Shown piece by piece: positions 52,373-62,153 of a stretch of 64,000 nucleotides of DNA; the first letter of the stretch is position 1; each line of letters opens with the position of its first letter. The stretch is taken from NCBI RefSeq assembly GCF_014323725.1, contig NZ_JABVED010000008.1, forward strand, positions 248,001 to 312,000. Reading direction: 5' to 3'. Both the position numbers and the translations under genes were made by a program. The DNA is from Actinokineospora xionganensis. GTDB taxonomy: Bacteria > Actinomycetota > Actinomycetes > Mycobacteriales > Pseudonocardiaceae. Below the pieces are notes generated by a model that searched no databases, was not told the origin of the DNA, and saw nothing but the letters and a program-made list of their open reading frames with translations.

Positions 52373-54372
52373 GCGACCACGTTCTCCAAGCTGTCGGGCG
52401 CGCCGAAGTGCGCGCCCACCGCGTGGTCCGCGCCCGCCCGTCGCCACCAGTCGGCCTGTTCGGCGGTGTCGACGCCGGGCACCAGGACGTCGCGACCGGA
52501 CTCTCGGACCATCGGCAGCAGCTCCAGCACGGACCGCACGAACATCGACTTGGGGTCCGGCGCCGTCCCGATCCGCTCGACGACCCGGTGGCCCAGCCGC
52601 ACGGCGTGCACCGGGTGGTCCTCCAGGCAGGCGACGTCGCCGGGGGTCTGGCCGAAGCCGGTCAGCACGATCCGCACGCCGAGGTCGACCAGCACGGACA
52701 CGTTGTCCTCAGCCTGCGAGTCGGCCAGCGCCGAGACCGGGACACCCAGGTCCAGCCGCTCCAGGCCACCAGCCCGGCGCACGGTGCCCACGAGGTCTTG
52801 GTCGGCCGCCTGCTCGTCGGTCAGTTCCATGTACAGCCGCGCGACAACGTTCGCGGTCCGCTCGCAGGCGACGCCGAGTGCCCACTGGTCGACCGGGACG
52901 CTGAGCCCGGTGTCGCGCAGTAGTTCGCGGCAGCGGTCGTGGCCAAGGCGCCCGTGGACCGGGCTGTCCCAGTGCAGCAGCGCCTCCACGGCGACCGTCG
53001 TGCCGCTCTCCAGCTCCACGACCGGCCGGAAGTCCAGGTCGAGTTCGCCGCTCTCCCACGCGCCCGGGATGGACGCGGTGAGCCGGAGGCGGTCGCGGGC
53101 GGCGAGGTCGTCGGCCTCGACGAGACCCCACTGCCTGCGTCCGGACAATTTGAGTCTGCGCAGCGTGATGTCGGTGACCCGCAGCAGCTCCGCGGGTTCG
53201 GTGCCTGAGCGCGGTGAACGCAGCACGGCGATCGACGCCGTCACCGCGACGCCCTCACCGTCCACATAGGTCGGTTCGGCCAGCGCGTCGTTGATGTCGG
53301 TGGCGACCGCGGCCACATCGTGGCGACCCGGTATCAGCAGGGCGAACTCGTCGCCCGCGATCCGGGCGAGGGCGCCCTCGTACTCGTCGGCGATCACCGC
53401 GAGCCTGCCCGCGATGGCGCTGAGCAGCTTGTCGCCCGCGTGCCTGCCTATTCCGTTGTTCACCACACCGAAACCGTCGAGTCCTATGTGGAACAGCGAG
53501 ACGTCGGCCGCGCCGCCCATCGACTCCTCGAGCCTGCCCTCGAACGCCTGGCGGTTGGCCAGGCCGGTGAGCATGTCGCGGGTGCCCTGGGTGCTGAGCC
53601 GGTGTTCGATCAGGTGCAGGTCGGAGATGTCCTCCACCATGGTCACGTGGTGGTCCGGCTTGCCGTCCCGGTCACGCAGCAGGGTCACCGCGACCCGGAC
53701 CCAGGCCGTGTCACCGTCGGCGCGGAGGAACTGGGTGCGTTCGCGGACCGTGTCGCACTCGCCCGCCAGGAGTTCGGCGTAGCGCTCCCGCAGGAAGTCG
53801 GCCTCGTCCGGGTGGAACACGTCGTCGAGGCGCTTGCGGAACAGCGTTCCCTTGCGGTAGCCGAGCATCTGTTCGAGTGCCTCGTTGGCGCGCGCGACAC
53901 CGCCGCCGAGGTCGCTGATCAGCATGCCCACCGCGGACGTCGCGAACACGTCCTGGAAGCGCGCCTCGCTGACCTGCAGGTCGCGCTCGACGTTCTCCTT
54001 CGCCCGCACCAAAGCGTGCCGGACGTCCTCCTGCTCGGAGAACAGCCGGTCGCGGGTGGCGGCGGCGAATCCCGCCGCCACCGACGCGAGCGCGGGGAAG
54101 ACCTCAGCCGGGGCGACACCCTCCACTTCGGACAGGCCGGTGCCCAGCACGTCGATTGTGGCGCGGATGCAGCCCGCCTTGTTGAACCCGGCCGCGACCA
54201 GGTCCTGGCCGATCTCCACCGCCGGGGCCAGGTCGGCTCCGGGGCGCACGCAAGCCGCGAGACGGGCGACAAGTTCGCCCAAGCCACTTTCGATGTCGTC
54301 GCGCGAGCGCGAGACATACACGACCTGGTTCAACGCCGCGGCCCATCTCCTGGCCAGCTCAGCACGGTCCAC
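52369..54372 (-). CDS. PAS-GGDEF-EAL protein; active-looking cyclase, degenerate phosphodiesterase
   Basis: The protein has 667 residues. An N-terminal helical region (1-125) is followed by a PAS domain (~135-255, FATSAVGMLISDLGGGVARAN). The GGDEF domain has DMLTGLANR and IAGDEFALL (AGDEF, an accepted active variant). An EAL-like domain (~440-660) keeps VEALLHW, but where active enzymes have DDFGTG it reads LTGFGQ, losing two catalytic Asp. Thus it probably makes cyclic-di-GMP and uses the EAL part only for binding. No membrane segments are present. The GTG start at 54372 has only a weak ribosome-binding site. Confidence 0.85.
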   Translation of the reverse strand: MDRAELARRWAAALNQVVYVSRSRDDIESGLGELVARLAACVRPGADLAPAVEIGQDLVAAGFNKAGCIRATIDVLGTGLSEVEGVAPAEVFPALASVAAGFAAATRDRLFSEQEDVRHALVRAKENVERDLQVSEARFQDVFATSAVGMLISDLGGGVARANEALEQMLGYRKGTLFRKRLDDVFHPDEADFLRERYAELLAGECDTVRERTQFLRADGDTAWVRVAVTLLRDRDGKPDHHVTMVEDISDLHLIEHRLSTQGTRDMLTGLANRQAFEGRLEESMGGAADVSLFHIGLDGFGVVNNGIGRHAGDKLLSAIAGRLAVIADEYEGALARIAGDEFALLIPGRHDVAAVATDINDALAEPTYVDGEGVAVTASIAVLRSPRSGTEPAELLRVTDITLRRLKLSGRRQWGLVEADDLAARDRLRLTASIPGAWESGELDLDFRPVVELESGTTVAVEALLHWDSPVHGRLGHDRCRELLRDTGLSVPVDQWALGVACERTANVVARLYMELTDEQAADQDLVGTVRRAGGLERLDLGVPVSALADSQAEDNVSVLVDLGVRIVLTGFGQTPGDVACLEDHPVHAVRLGHRVVERIGTAPDPKSMFVRSVLELLPMVRESGRDVLVPGVDTAEQADWWRRAGADHAVGAHFGAPDSLENVVA

Positions 54373-54505
54373 AGCGACCGTCCGGATGGCGGATCATCGG
54401 TGTCCTTCTCGACTGCTTACTGAAAGATATGCGCCGGAGAGCTATCACTCTGCACCCATTCGGGTACATCGCGCCACTCGTACCCACGCACAGCGGGCAT
54501 TCCGC

Positions 54506-55327
54506 TCAGCCGTTCGAGTGCCCCACCGGCTTCTGGGCGACACCGGCGTACAGATTCGAGCGTTCGGCGTCGGCCGTGTCCTCCGCCCGCTCGGGCCGCC
54601 ACTGCGGCGTGAGGACCAGACCGGGCTCGACCAGGTCGAAGCCGTCGAACATCCGGGTGATCTCCGCGTGGCTGCGCGGGAAGATCGGGTCCTGACTGTT
54701 CTTGAACACCTCGACCGCGCCCGCCATGCCCGCGGGCGCGTGGTCCCACGTGAAGGCCGAGAGCGCGAGGTAGCTGCCGGGCGCGATCGCGTCGCGGTAG
54801 CGGGCGGCCAGCGCCCACGGGTCGTCACCGTCGGGGATGAACTGGACGACGCCGACCATGAGCAGGCCCAGCGGCTTGTCCAGGTCGAGCAGCTCCTGGG
54901 ACCGCGGCGCCTGCAGGATCTTGTCCGGGTCCCGCATGTCGGCCTGCAGGACGGCGGCGTTCTTGTTGCCCTCCAACAGGAGTTCGCTGTGCGCGACCGC
55001 GACCGGCTCGTAGTCGACGTAGACGACGCGCGCGTCGGGATTGACGTCCTGGGCGACCTCGTGGACGTTGCCCACGGTCGGGATGCCCGATCCCAGGTCC
55101 AGGAACTGGGTGATGCCCTGGTCGAGCAGGTAGAGGACGGCGCGGCGCAGGAAGGCCCGGTTGAGCCTGGCCATGTCGCGCGCGGGGACGACCGTCACCA
55201 GCTTTTCGGCCAGGGCGCGGTCGCCGGGGAAGTTGTGGCCGCCGCCGAGCAGGTAGTCATACACCCGCGCGGCGCTGGGCAATTCGGTGTTGACACCCTC
55301 GGGCACCCAGCTTGCCGTGTCAGTCAC
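54506..55327 (-). CDS. DUF574-family SAM-dependent methyltransferase
   Basis: The protein has 273 residues. Family marks are NTELPSAARVYDYLLGGGHNF at the N-terminus, FLDLGSGIPTVGNVHEVAQ as SAM-binding loop and VVYVDYEPVAVAHSE. This family is greatly expanded in filamentous actinomycetes; targets are unknown. GTG 55327 has GAGGTGG upstream. The 133 bp between it and the GGDEF gene on the left contains no gene. Confidence 0.9.
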   Translation of the reverse strand: MTDTASWVPEGVNTELPSAARVYDYLLGGGHNFPGDRALAEKLVTVVPARDMARLNRAFLRRAVLYLLDQGITQFLDLGSGIPTVGNVHEVAQDVNPDARVVYVDYEPVAVAHSELLLEGNKNAAVLQADMRDPDKILQAPRSQELLDLDKPLGLLMVGVVQFIPDGDDPWALAARYRDAIAPGSYLALSAFTWDHAPAGMAGAVEVFKNSQDPIFPRSHAEITRMFDGFDLVEPGLVLTPQWRPERAEDTADAERSNLYAGVAQKPVGHSNG

Positions 55328-55418
55328 GATCCACCTCGGGATTGGGGTAAAGGTCTAGGCCAGACTAACGACAACTCATGTCGTCCGATCGGGTCATCCT
55401 TGGCCAATTGATCTTCAC

Positions 55419-56303
55419 CTAGCGTGATGATCCGGGCAAGCTCTCCCGGAGGAAGAGCGCGGTCTCCTCGACGGCCTTCTTGACGTGCGGCTCGGCGTCG
55501 TAGAGGTCGACGTGCCGTTCGCAGTCGAGCCACACCGCGCGCTTGACGCCGGTGGCCCGTTCGTAGAGCCGCTCGGCGAGTTCGGGCGAGCAGTAGTCGT
55601 CCACCTTGCCGTGCACGACGAGCAGCGGTGTCGCGGCGAGCAGTTCGGCACAGTTCAGCGCGTCGAACGTCATCAGGGAGTGCAGCGAGCCCCGGGTGAC
55701 CTCGTTGGTCCAGTGCTCGGCCGCGCCGCGTTCGGTGCCGTAGTAGGAGTACGGCTCCTCCCCCGCCATCGCGGCCTCCCCGTCGTCGGGCGCGACGGCC
55801 GGGATGAGGTCGTCGTATCCCGCGAGGAACACGCCCAGCGCGGCCCGGTAGGCGTCGATCCCCATCCGCTCGGCGAAGAACGCGGGACTGTTGTAGGCGC
55901 CTGCGATCCCGGCGACAGCCCTGACCCGCGGGTCGGTCGCCGCTGCCCGCATGACGTAGCCGCCGCCCAGGCAGATCCCGACCAGCCCGATGCGGTGCGC
56001 GTCGATCTCCGGTCGGGCCGCGAGCAGGCTCACCGCGGCCCGCAGGTCGGCCAGCTTCCCTTGGGTGTCCTCATGTCCGTGCCTGCCGCCGCTCTCACCG
56101 AAGCCGCGGTGGTCGAAGGCGAACGTGGCGAACCCGGCCGCGGTGAGCTTCTCCGCGTAGTGGCCGACGACCTGCTCCTTGACCCCGGTGAACGGCCCGC
56201 TCAGCGCCACCGCCGCGTGCGGGCCCTCGGTGTCAGGGATCCGCAGCTCGCCGACGATGATCACGCCGTCGGACCAGAACTCCAGCCGTTCGGTGACACT
56301 CAT
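55419..56303 (-). CDS. Dienelactone-hydrolase-like alpha/beta hydrolase
   Basis: The protein has 294 residues. An oxyanion segment ALSGPFTGVKEQ leads to FDHRGFGES, and the nucleophile elbow GICLGGGYV carries Cys rather than Ser, as in dienelactone hydrolase. The acid Asp is in KVDDYCSPE and the His in CERHVDLYD. It is the last gene of the purine operon and overlaps the xanthine dehydrogenase gene by 4 bp. Its substrate is unclear; such hydrolases next to purine genes might act on a ureide or lactone intermediate, which is a guess. Confidence 0.85.
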   Translation of the reverse strand: MSVTERLEFWSDGVIIVGELRIPDTEGPHAAVALSGPFTGVKEQVVGHYAEKLTAAGFATFAFDHRGFGESGGRHGHEDTQGKLADLRAAVSLLAARPEIDAHRIGLVGICLGGGYVMRAAATDPRVRAVAGIAGAYNSPAFFAERMGIDAYRAALGVFLAGYDDLIPAVAPDDGEAAMAGEEPYSYYGTERGAAEHWTNEVTRGSLHSLMTFDALNCAELLAATPLLVVHGKVDDYCSPELAERLYERATGVKRAVWLDCERHVDLYDAEPHVKKAVEETALFLRESLPGSSR

Positions 56304-58576
56304 GTCGTTTCCTCGGTCTCGGTGATGTGCTCGGGCCGCACCGGCACCCGGGTGAGCGCCTTCCCCGTCGCCGCGCGGATGGCGGCGACGATCGCGGGCG
56401 TCGAGGAGATGGTCGGCGGCTCGCCGACGCCACGCAAGCCGTAGGGGGCGTGCGGGTCGGCCAGTTCGAGCACGTCGAGCGGCATCGGCGGCATGTCGAG
56501 GATGGTCGGGATCAGGTAGTCGGTGAACGACGGGTTGCGGACCTTGCCGTCGACGACCTGGATCTCCTCCATCACCGCCAGCCCGAGGCCCTGCGCGGAG
56601 CCGCCCTGGATCTGGCCTTCCACGGCCTGCGGGTTCATCGCCTTGCCGACGTCCTGCGCGCAGGCGAGTTCGACGACCCGGACCAGGCCCAGTTCGACAT
56701 CGACGTCGATGACCGCCCGGTGCGCCGCGAAGGCGTACTGCACGTGCGCATTTCCCTGCCCATGCGAATCGAGCGGCCCGGTGGGCCGGTGCCGCCACTC
56801 GACAGTGTGCTCGACGACCTTGTCCCCGAGCAGCTCGACGAGGTCGGCGACCACGACGTCGTCGTTGACGATCTTGCCGTCCTCCAGCCGGGCGTCCGGG
56901 CTCTCGGCCAGTTCCAGCACCTCCGCGCGGACCTTCTCGCACGCCGCCCGCACCGCCCCGCCGGTCACGTAGCTCTGCCGCGACGCGGAGCTGGAGCCCG
57001 CGCTGCCGATGTTGGTGTCGGCGGGCAGGACGGTCACCTGGGCCACGCCCAGCTCCGTCCGGGCGATCTGCGCCTGCAGGGTCACCAGTCCCTGGCCGAC
57101 CTCCGCGGCGGCGGTGTGCACGGACACGACGGCCTCGCCCGCGACCACCTCCAGCCGGACCCGGGCGGTGGAGTAGTCGTCGAACCCTTCGGAGAAGCCG
57201 ACATTCTTGATGCCGACCCCGTAGCCCACGCCGCGCACGACCCCTTCGCCGTGCGTCGTGTTCGATACCCCGCCGGGCATCTCCCGCAGGTCGTCGGCGG
57301 CAGGCGGGGGCATCGGCTTGTCCCGCACCAGCTTCAGCAGCTGCTCGACCGGCGCGGCGGAGTCGATCACCTGCCCGGTCGGCATCCGTGAGCCCTCGCG
57401 GACGGCGTTGCGCAGGCGCAGCTCCACCGGGTCCATGCCGAGCTTCTCGGCCAGCAGGTCCATTTGGGACTCGTAGGCGAAGCACGCCTGCACCGCGCCG
57501 AATCCGCGCATCGCACCGCAGGGCGGGTTGTTCGTGTAGACGCCGTACGCGTCCATGTGGACGGACTCGACCTCATACGGTCCGACGCCCAGCGTGGCCG
57601 CGTTCGCCACGACGGCCGTAGTGCTCGACGCGTACGCGCCACCGTCGAGGACGATCCGGGCCCGCACGTAGACGAGGTCGCCCGCCTCGGTGGCGCCGTG
57701 CTCGTAGCGCAGCCGCGCCGGGTGCCGGTGGACATGGCCGAAGAACGACTCCTCGCGCCCGTAGACCATCTTGACCGGCTTGCCGGTGTGCATCGCCAGC
57801 ATGCAGGCGTGGACCTGCATCGACAGGTCCTCCCGGGCTCCGAACGCGCCGCCGACGCCCGCGAGGGTGAGCCGCACCTTCTCCTGGGGCAGCCGCAGCG
57901 CCTCGGCGACCTGCTTCTGGTCGACGTGCAGCCACTGGGTGGCGACGTAGAGGTCGATCCCGCCGTCCGCCGCGGGGACCGCCAGGCCGGATTCCGGGCC
58001 GAGGAACGCCTGGTCCTGCATGCCGACGCTGTACTCGCCGGTGACGACGACCGGGGCCGTCGGCTCGGGGTCGCCGGTGCGGACGCGGACGTGTCGGACG
58101 CAGTTGCCCGTCTCGTTATCCGGGTGCAGGACGGTCGCGTCCGGCCGCAGGGCGTGGTCCATGTCGGTGACGGGCTCGAACACCTGGTATTCGACCTCGA
58201 TCGCGGCGACCGCCCGGCGCGCCGTCTCCGGGTGGTCCGCGGCGACGATCGCGACCGGTTCCCCTTGGTAGCGAACGATGTCCTCGGCCAGGATCGGCTG
58301 GTCGGCGTGCTCAAGGCCGTACCGGTTGCGGCCGGGCACGTCCGCCTGGGTCAGCACCGCGTGCACCCCGGGGATCCGCAGCGCGCCGCCGACGCCGATC
58401 AGCTTGATCCGGGCGAACGGGTGTGGGCTGCGCAGGGTCGCGCCCCACAGCATCTCGTCGGCCCACAGGTCCGAGGAGTAGGCGAACTCGCCCTTGACCT
58501 TCAGCGCGCCGTCCGGGCGGACCGGGCTGTGGCCGACGCCGCCTTCGGTGCGGGTGCGTTCGGAGGAGCGGGTCAT
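56300..58576 (-). CDS. pucD: Xanthine dehydrogenase molybdenum-binding subunit
   Basis: The protein has 758 residues and the xanthine oxidase-family molybdopterin fold. Visible segments include GQDVDALVARP-like RPDGALKVKGEFAYSSDL at the start, GGAFGAREDLSMQ, the conserved PPCGAMRGFGAVQACFAYE, AAAEVGQGLVTLQAQIA, and near the C-terminus LRGVGEPPTISSTPA with the active-site Glu. It hydroxylates hypoxanthine and xanthine to urate at the Mo centre. It completes a three-subunit enzyme with the FAD and 2Fe-2S genes of the same operon; the 8-oxoguanine deaminase gene lies between. ATGA overlap with that gene. Confidence 0.9.
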   Translation of the reverse strand: MTRSSERTRTEGGVGHSPVRPDGALKVKGEFAYSSDLWADEMLWGATLRSPHPFARIKLIGVGGALRIPGVHAVLTQADVPGRNRYGLEHADQPILAEDIVRYQGEPVAIVAADHPETARRAVAAIEVEYQVFEPVTDMDHALRPDATVLHPDNETGNCVRHVRVRTGDPEPTAPVVVTGEYSVGMQDQAFLGPESGLAVPAADGGIDLYVATQWLHVDQKQVAEALRLPQEKVRLTLAGVGGAFGAREDLSMQVHACMLAMHTGKPVKMVYGREESFFGHVHRHPARLRYEHGATEAGDLVYVRARIVLDGGAYASSTTAVVANAATLGVGPYEVESVHMDAYGVYTNNPPCGAMRGFGAVQACFAYESQMDLLAEKLGMDPVELRLRNAVREGSRMPTGQVIDSAAPVEQLLKLVRDKPMPPPAADDLREMPGGVSNTTHGEGVVRGVGYGVGIKNVGFSEGFDDYSTARVRLEVVAGEAVVSVHTAAAEVGQGLVTLQAQIARTELGVAQVTVLPADTNIGSAGSSSASRQSYVTGGAVRAACEKVRAEVLELAESPDARLEDGKIVNDDVVVADLVELLGDKVVEHTVEWRHRPTGPLDSHGQGNAHVQYAFAAHRAVIDVDVELGLVRVVELACAQDVGKAMNPQAVEGQIQGGSAQGLGLAVMEEIQVVDGKVRNPSFTDYLIPTILDMPPMPLDVLELADPHAPYGLRGVGEPPTISSTPAIVAAIRAATGKALTRVPVRPEHITETEETT

Positions 58577-59937
58577 CGCAACATCCCCGCCTTGCGGGCC
58601 AGCCGGACGCTCGCGGCGTTGAGGTCGCGGGCCACGTCGGCTTCAGTGACCAGGCAGGACTCGTCGTCCTCGATCACCGTGTTGCCGCCCGCCAGCAGCA
58701 GCGCGAGCGGTGGCAGTGAGCCGAACACCAGGGCCGCCACCGGGTCGGCGATGCCCGCGTGTTCCACGCCGGTCAGCCGCCACAGGGCGACGTCGGCGAG
58801 CTTTCCAGGTTCGAGTGAGCCCAGTTCTCGTTGTCTGCCAAGGCAGGCCGCGCCGCCCATGGTGGCCAGCCACAGCGCGCGGCGGGCGTCGAAAGAGGCA
58901 GCGCCATCGCGCAGCCGGGCCAGGTACATGGCCTGCCGAAGCTCGCCGCCGAGTCCACCATCCTCATTGGACGCGGCACCGTCCGCGCCGAGCCCCACGG
59001 GGACGCCGGCGGCCAGCATGTCCGCGACCCGGGCGATACCCGCGCCCAGCCGGGCGTTGGACGTCGGGCAGTGCGCGACGCCGGTCCGGCTCTGGCCCAG
59101 CGTGCGGATGGCACCGTCGGAGAGGTGCACGCCGTGGGCAAGCCATACGTCCGGCCCGGTCCAGCCGAGGCGTTCGGCGTACTGGACCGGGGTGCAGCCG
59201 AACTCCGAGAGGCACTGCTTCTCCTCTTCGAGAGTCTCGGCGAGGTGGGTGTGCATCCGCACGCCCGCGGCTCGGGCGAGTTCGGCGGCGCCGGTCATCA
59301 GGTCGGCGCTCACCGAGAACGGGGAGCAGGGGCCGACCGCGACGCGGATGAACGAGGTGGGCGACGGGTCGTGCCACCGCGAGATCGCCTCACCGGTGCC
59401 TTCCAGTGCGGCGGCGGTGTCCTCGACGAGGGAGTCCGGGGGAAGGCCGCCGGTGGACGTGCCGCGGTCCATCGAGCCGCGCACGGCGTGCAGGCGGATG
59501 CCGACCTCGGCGGCGGCGTGGACGGTCGCGCCGAGCAGGTCGCCTGCGTCGCGGGGGAAGACGTAGTGGTGGTCGGCGGCCGTGGTGCATCCCGTGCGCG
59601 CCAACCGAACCAGGCCCGCGGTGGCGGCGGCGCGGGTGGTCTCCTCGTCGATGCCCGCCCACACGGGGTAGAGGCGCACGAGCCAGTCGAACAGGTCCGA
59701 CTGCTGGGCGAGGCCGCGGGTGGCCCACTGGTAGAGGTGGTGGTGGGTGTTGACGAAACCGGGCGTCGCCAGGCAGCCACGGCCGTCGACCCGGCGGTCG
59801 GCGGGCAGGTCGTCCGGGGCCGGGCCGGGGCCGACGGATTCGATCAGCCCGCCGTTGACCACCACATGGCCGTCGGTGAACTCCGTGCCCGCGGCGTCCA
59901 CAGTGGCCACCGCGGCGCCTTCGATGACCGTCCTCAC
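58573..59937 (-). CDS. 8-oxoguanine deaminase (amidohydrolase)
   Basis: The protein has 454 residues of the ATZ/TRZ-like amidohydrolase superfamily. Metal and catalytic ligands are visible: GFVNTHHHLYQWATRG (HxH), THLAETLEEE (His, Glu), WLAHGVHLSD (His) and LGADGAASNEDGG (Asp). The QWATRG stretch and length match 8-oxoguanine deaminase, which turns oxidised guanine into urate and so feeds the same pathway as xanthine dehydrogenase. Other members deaminate guanine or s-triazines. GTG 59937 overlaps the 2Fe-2S subunit stop (GTGA). Confidence 0.85.
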   Translation of the reverse strand: MRTVIEGAAVATVDAAGTEFTDGHVVVNGGLIESVGPGPAPDDLPADRRVDGRGCLATPGFVNTHHHLYQWATRGLAQQSDLFDWLVRLYPVWAGIDEETTRAAATAGLVRLARTGCTTAADHHYVFPRDAGDLLGATVHAAAEVGIRLHAVRGSMDRGTSTGGLPPDSLVEDTAAALEGTGEAISRWHDPSPTSFIRVAVGPCSPFSVSADLMTGAAELARAAGVRMHTHLAETLEEEKQCLSEFGCTPVQYAERLGWTGPDVWLAHGVHLSDGAIRTLGQSRTGVAHCPTSNARLGAGIARVADMLAAGVPVGLGADGAASNEDGGLGGELRQAMYLARLRDGAASFDARRALWLATMGGAACLGRQRELGSLEPGKLADVALWRLTGVEHAGIADPVAALVFGSLPPLALLLAGGNTVIEDDESCLVTEADVARDLNAASVRLARKAGMLR

Positions 59938-60407
59938 GAGACACCCTCCATCCGGGACGCCGCGAGGCGCACCGCGTCGAGGATCTTCTCGTATCCGGTA
60001 CAGCGACAGAGGTTTCCGGCCAGCGACTCGCGGATCTCGGCGTCCGTCGGCTTCGGGACGCGGCGAACGAGGTCGTGCGTGGCGACGATCAGACCCGGGG
60101 TGCAGAACCCGCACTGCACGGCGCCGGTCTCGACGAACGCCTCCTGGACCGGGTCGAGCCGGTCGCCGTCGGCGAGCCCCTCGACCGTGCGCACCTCGCG
60201 GCCCTCCACCTGCCCGGCCGCGACCAGGCAGGCGCATACCGCGACTTCGTCGAGGAACACCGTGCAGGAGCCACATTCCCCTTGCTCGCAGGCATTCTTG
60301 GAGCCCGGCAGGCCCAGTCGCTCGCGCAGCACGTAGAGCAGGCTCTCCCCTTCCCAGACGTCCTCGGCGACCTTCTCCTCGCCGTTGACCAGCACCGTCA
60401 CCCTCAT
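59934..60407 (-). CDS. pucE: Xanthine dehydrogenase 2Fe-2S subunit
   Basis: The protein has 157 residues. The plant-ferredoxin cluster motif is GSKNACEQGECGSCTVFLD followed by Cys in VCACLV. The second cluster is GAVQCGFCTPGL and GNLCRCTGY. This is the electron-transfer small subunit that links the Mo site to FAD. The start at 60407 overlaps the FAD-subunit stop (ATGA). Confidence 0.93.
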   Translation of the reverse strand: MRVTVLVNGEEKVAEDVWEGESLLYVLRERLGLPGSKNACEQGECGSCTVFLDEVAVCACLVAAGQVEGREVRTVEGLADGDRLDPVQEAFVETGAVQCGFCTPGLIVATHDLVRRVPKPTDAEIRESLAGNLCRCTGYEKILDAVRLAASRMEGVS

Positions 60408-61279
60408 GTAGACCAGCTCCCAGTCCGGTAGTCCGCCCAAGCCCACGCCAGCGTCCGCCGGGCGAGCACGCCCAGCGCGTGCCGCCGGTACGCCGCGGTG
60501 CCCCGCACATCGTCGATCGGGTTGGCCGCTTCGCTCACCAGCTCACCGAAACGGCGCACCATGCTGTCCGGCAACGGTTCCCGCGTGTCCCATAGGCCGT
60601 CGATCTCGGTCTCGGCGAAGGCCTCCGCCTCCGGCGCCCGCAGCGGTGTCGGCCCCGCCGAGCCGATACCGGTGCCGACGGAACGCTTGCCCGCGTTCAG
60701 CGCGAGGCCGAACGAGCAGACGGCGATCACCATCGCGTTGCGGGTGCCGACCTTCGCGAACTGCTGCGGGCCGGAGGCGATCGGAACCCTTGCCGCCACG
60801 ATGAGTTCGTCCGGTTCGAGCACGGACCTCTTCGGGCCGATGAAGAACCCACCGGCCGGAATCCGCCTGGTCCCACGGGTCGACGACGCGACTTCGACCT
60901 CGGCGGCGCAGGCCAGCAGCGGCGGGTGCGCGTCACCGGCGGGGGACGCGGCGCCGAGGTTGCCGCCGACCGTGCCCCGGTTGCGGATCTGCGGCGACCC
61001 GACGGTCCGCGACGCCATCGCCAGGCCGGGCAGCTTGGCGCCCAGCTCGGTGATGATCCGGTTGTACGGCACGCCCGCGCCGAGCCGGACCATGTCGTCG
61101 TCGACCTCCCACTCGGCCAGCTCGGCGACGCCGCCGAGGTCCAGCAGCGCGTCGGGCCTGCGGACGTCGAAGTTCAGCTCCACCATCACATCGGTGCCAC
61201 CCGCGATCGGCACCGCCCGCGGGTTCGCCGCCTTGGCCTCAAGTGCCTCGGCGAGGGTCGTCGGTCGCAAGAAGTCCAT
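60404..61279 (-). CDS. pucC: Xanthine dehydrogenase FAD-binding subunit
   Basis: The protein has 291 residues. It has the two FAD-binding motifs of the family, VPIAGGTDVMVELNF near residue 30 and NRGTVGGNLGAASPAGD near residue 105, then a CO-dehydrogenase-flavoprotein-like C-terminal domain. It starts 13 bp after the urate oxidase stop. Confidence 0.92.
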   Translation of the reverse strand: MDFLRPTTLAEALEAKAANPRAVPIAGGTDVMVELNFDVRRPDALLDLGGVAELAEWEVDDDMVRLGAGVPYNRIITELGAKLPGLAMASRTVGSPQIRNRGTVGGNLGAASPAGDAHPPLLACAAEVEVASSTRGTRRIPAGGFFIGPKRSVLEPDELIVAARVPIASGPQQFAKVGTRNAMVIAVCSFGLALNAGKRSVGTGIGSAGPTPLRAPEAEAFAETEIDGLWDTREPLPDSMVRRFGELVSEAANPIDDVRGTAAYRRHALGVLARRTLAWAWADYRTGSWST

Positions 61280-61292
61280 TGTGGAATATCCC

Positions 61293-62153
61293 CTACCACC
61301 AAGCCAGGCCCGCATCGGGCGCGTCGGAACGACGGACGGTGCCTTCGATCAGGCCATAGGGGCGGTCGGCGGCGTGGAACACCTCTCCCGGGTTGTCCAG
61401 TCCGAACGGTGCGAGGTCGACAAGGAAGTGGTGTTTGTTCGGCAGCGTCAGGCGAACCTCGGCGAGGTCGTCGTCGCCTTCGAGGACCCGCTCGCCCATC
61501 GCGTGCAAGGTCTGTTGCAGGGAAAGGCTGTGGGTGTCGGCGAAGGCGGTCAGCAGCCGGTCACGGGCTCCCGCAAAGGCTTGCGCCCAGTCGCGCTCGG
61601 TGGACGTGTGCCGCCAGTTCGCGGTGACGGCGGTGGCCAGGATGCGGTCGTGGGTCTCGGGGAGCGTGGTGTAGCGGTCGCGCGGGAAGCCGTGGAACTC
61701 CGAGCCGGTCGTGTTGAGCACCACCAGGTCCGCCACACCGGACACCACCCAGGCGGACTCGCCGTCGCAGGTCGCGGTGGCGGTCCGCGTCCCCGCGCCG
61801 CGGGCGAAGGAGTGCCCGGTCGCGGCGATGCGGTCCCAGGAGTACTGCTCGATCCGCACCCGGGCCTTCTTGATCTCGTCCGTCGTCGTCACGAAGTGAC
61901 GGACCAGGCGCAGCGCGAAATCCTCGATCTCGCCGACTCCGTCGCGGGCGAAGGCGTAGACGGTGTTCTTCTGCGTGTCGGTGGGCAGCACGCCGCTGTT
62001 GTCGCCGGTCAGGTGGGTCGCGGCGAGATCGCCCGCGAGGGTGGTGGTGACGTTGAGGTCGGAGATCGCGTGGGTGTCGCCGTCGCGGTCGACCCGGACC
62101 AGGCGCGTCTCGGCCTTGCCGTACTGGTTGTCGCCAAGTTCGAAGGTCCCCAT
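61293..62153 (-). CDS. pucL: Urate oxidase (uricase)
   Basis: The protein has 286 residues, two tandem T-fold (tunnelling) domains. Family marks are NQYGKAETRLVRVDRDGDTH with the catalytic Lys, VLPTDTQKNTVYAFA with the active-site Thr, TGSEFHGFPRDRYTTLPET and LPNKHHFLVDL. It converts urate to 5-hydroxyisourate without cofactor. Many actinobacterial enzymes end near residue 300, so this one is complete. Its start shares a base with the hydroxyisourate hydrolase stop. Confidence 0.94.
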   Translation of the reverse strand: MGTFELGDNQYGKAETRLVRVDRDGDTHAISDLNVTTTLAGDLAATHLTGDNSGVLPTDTQKNTVYAFARDGVGEIEDFALRLVRHFVTTTDEIKKARVRIEQYSWDRIAATGHSFARGAGTRTATATCDGESAWVVSGVADLVVLNTTGSEFHGFPRDRYTTLPETHDRILATAVTANWRHTSTERDWAQAFAGARDRLLTAFADTHSLSLQQTLHAMGERVLEGDDDLAEVRLTLPNKHHFLVDLAPFGLDNPGEVFHAADRPYGLIEGTVRRSDAPDAGLAWW

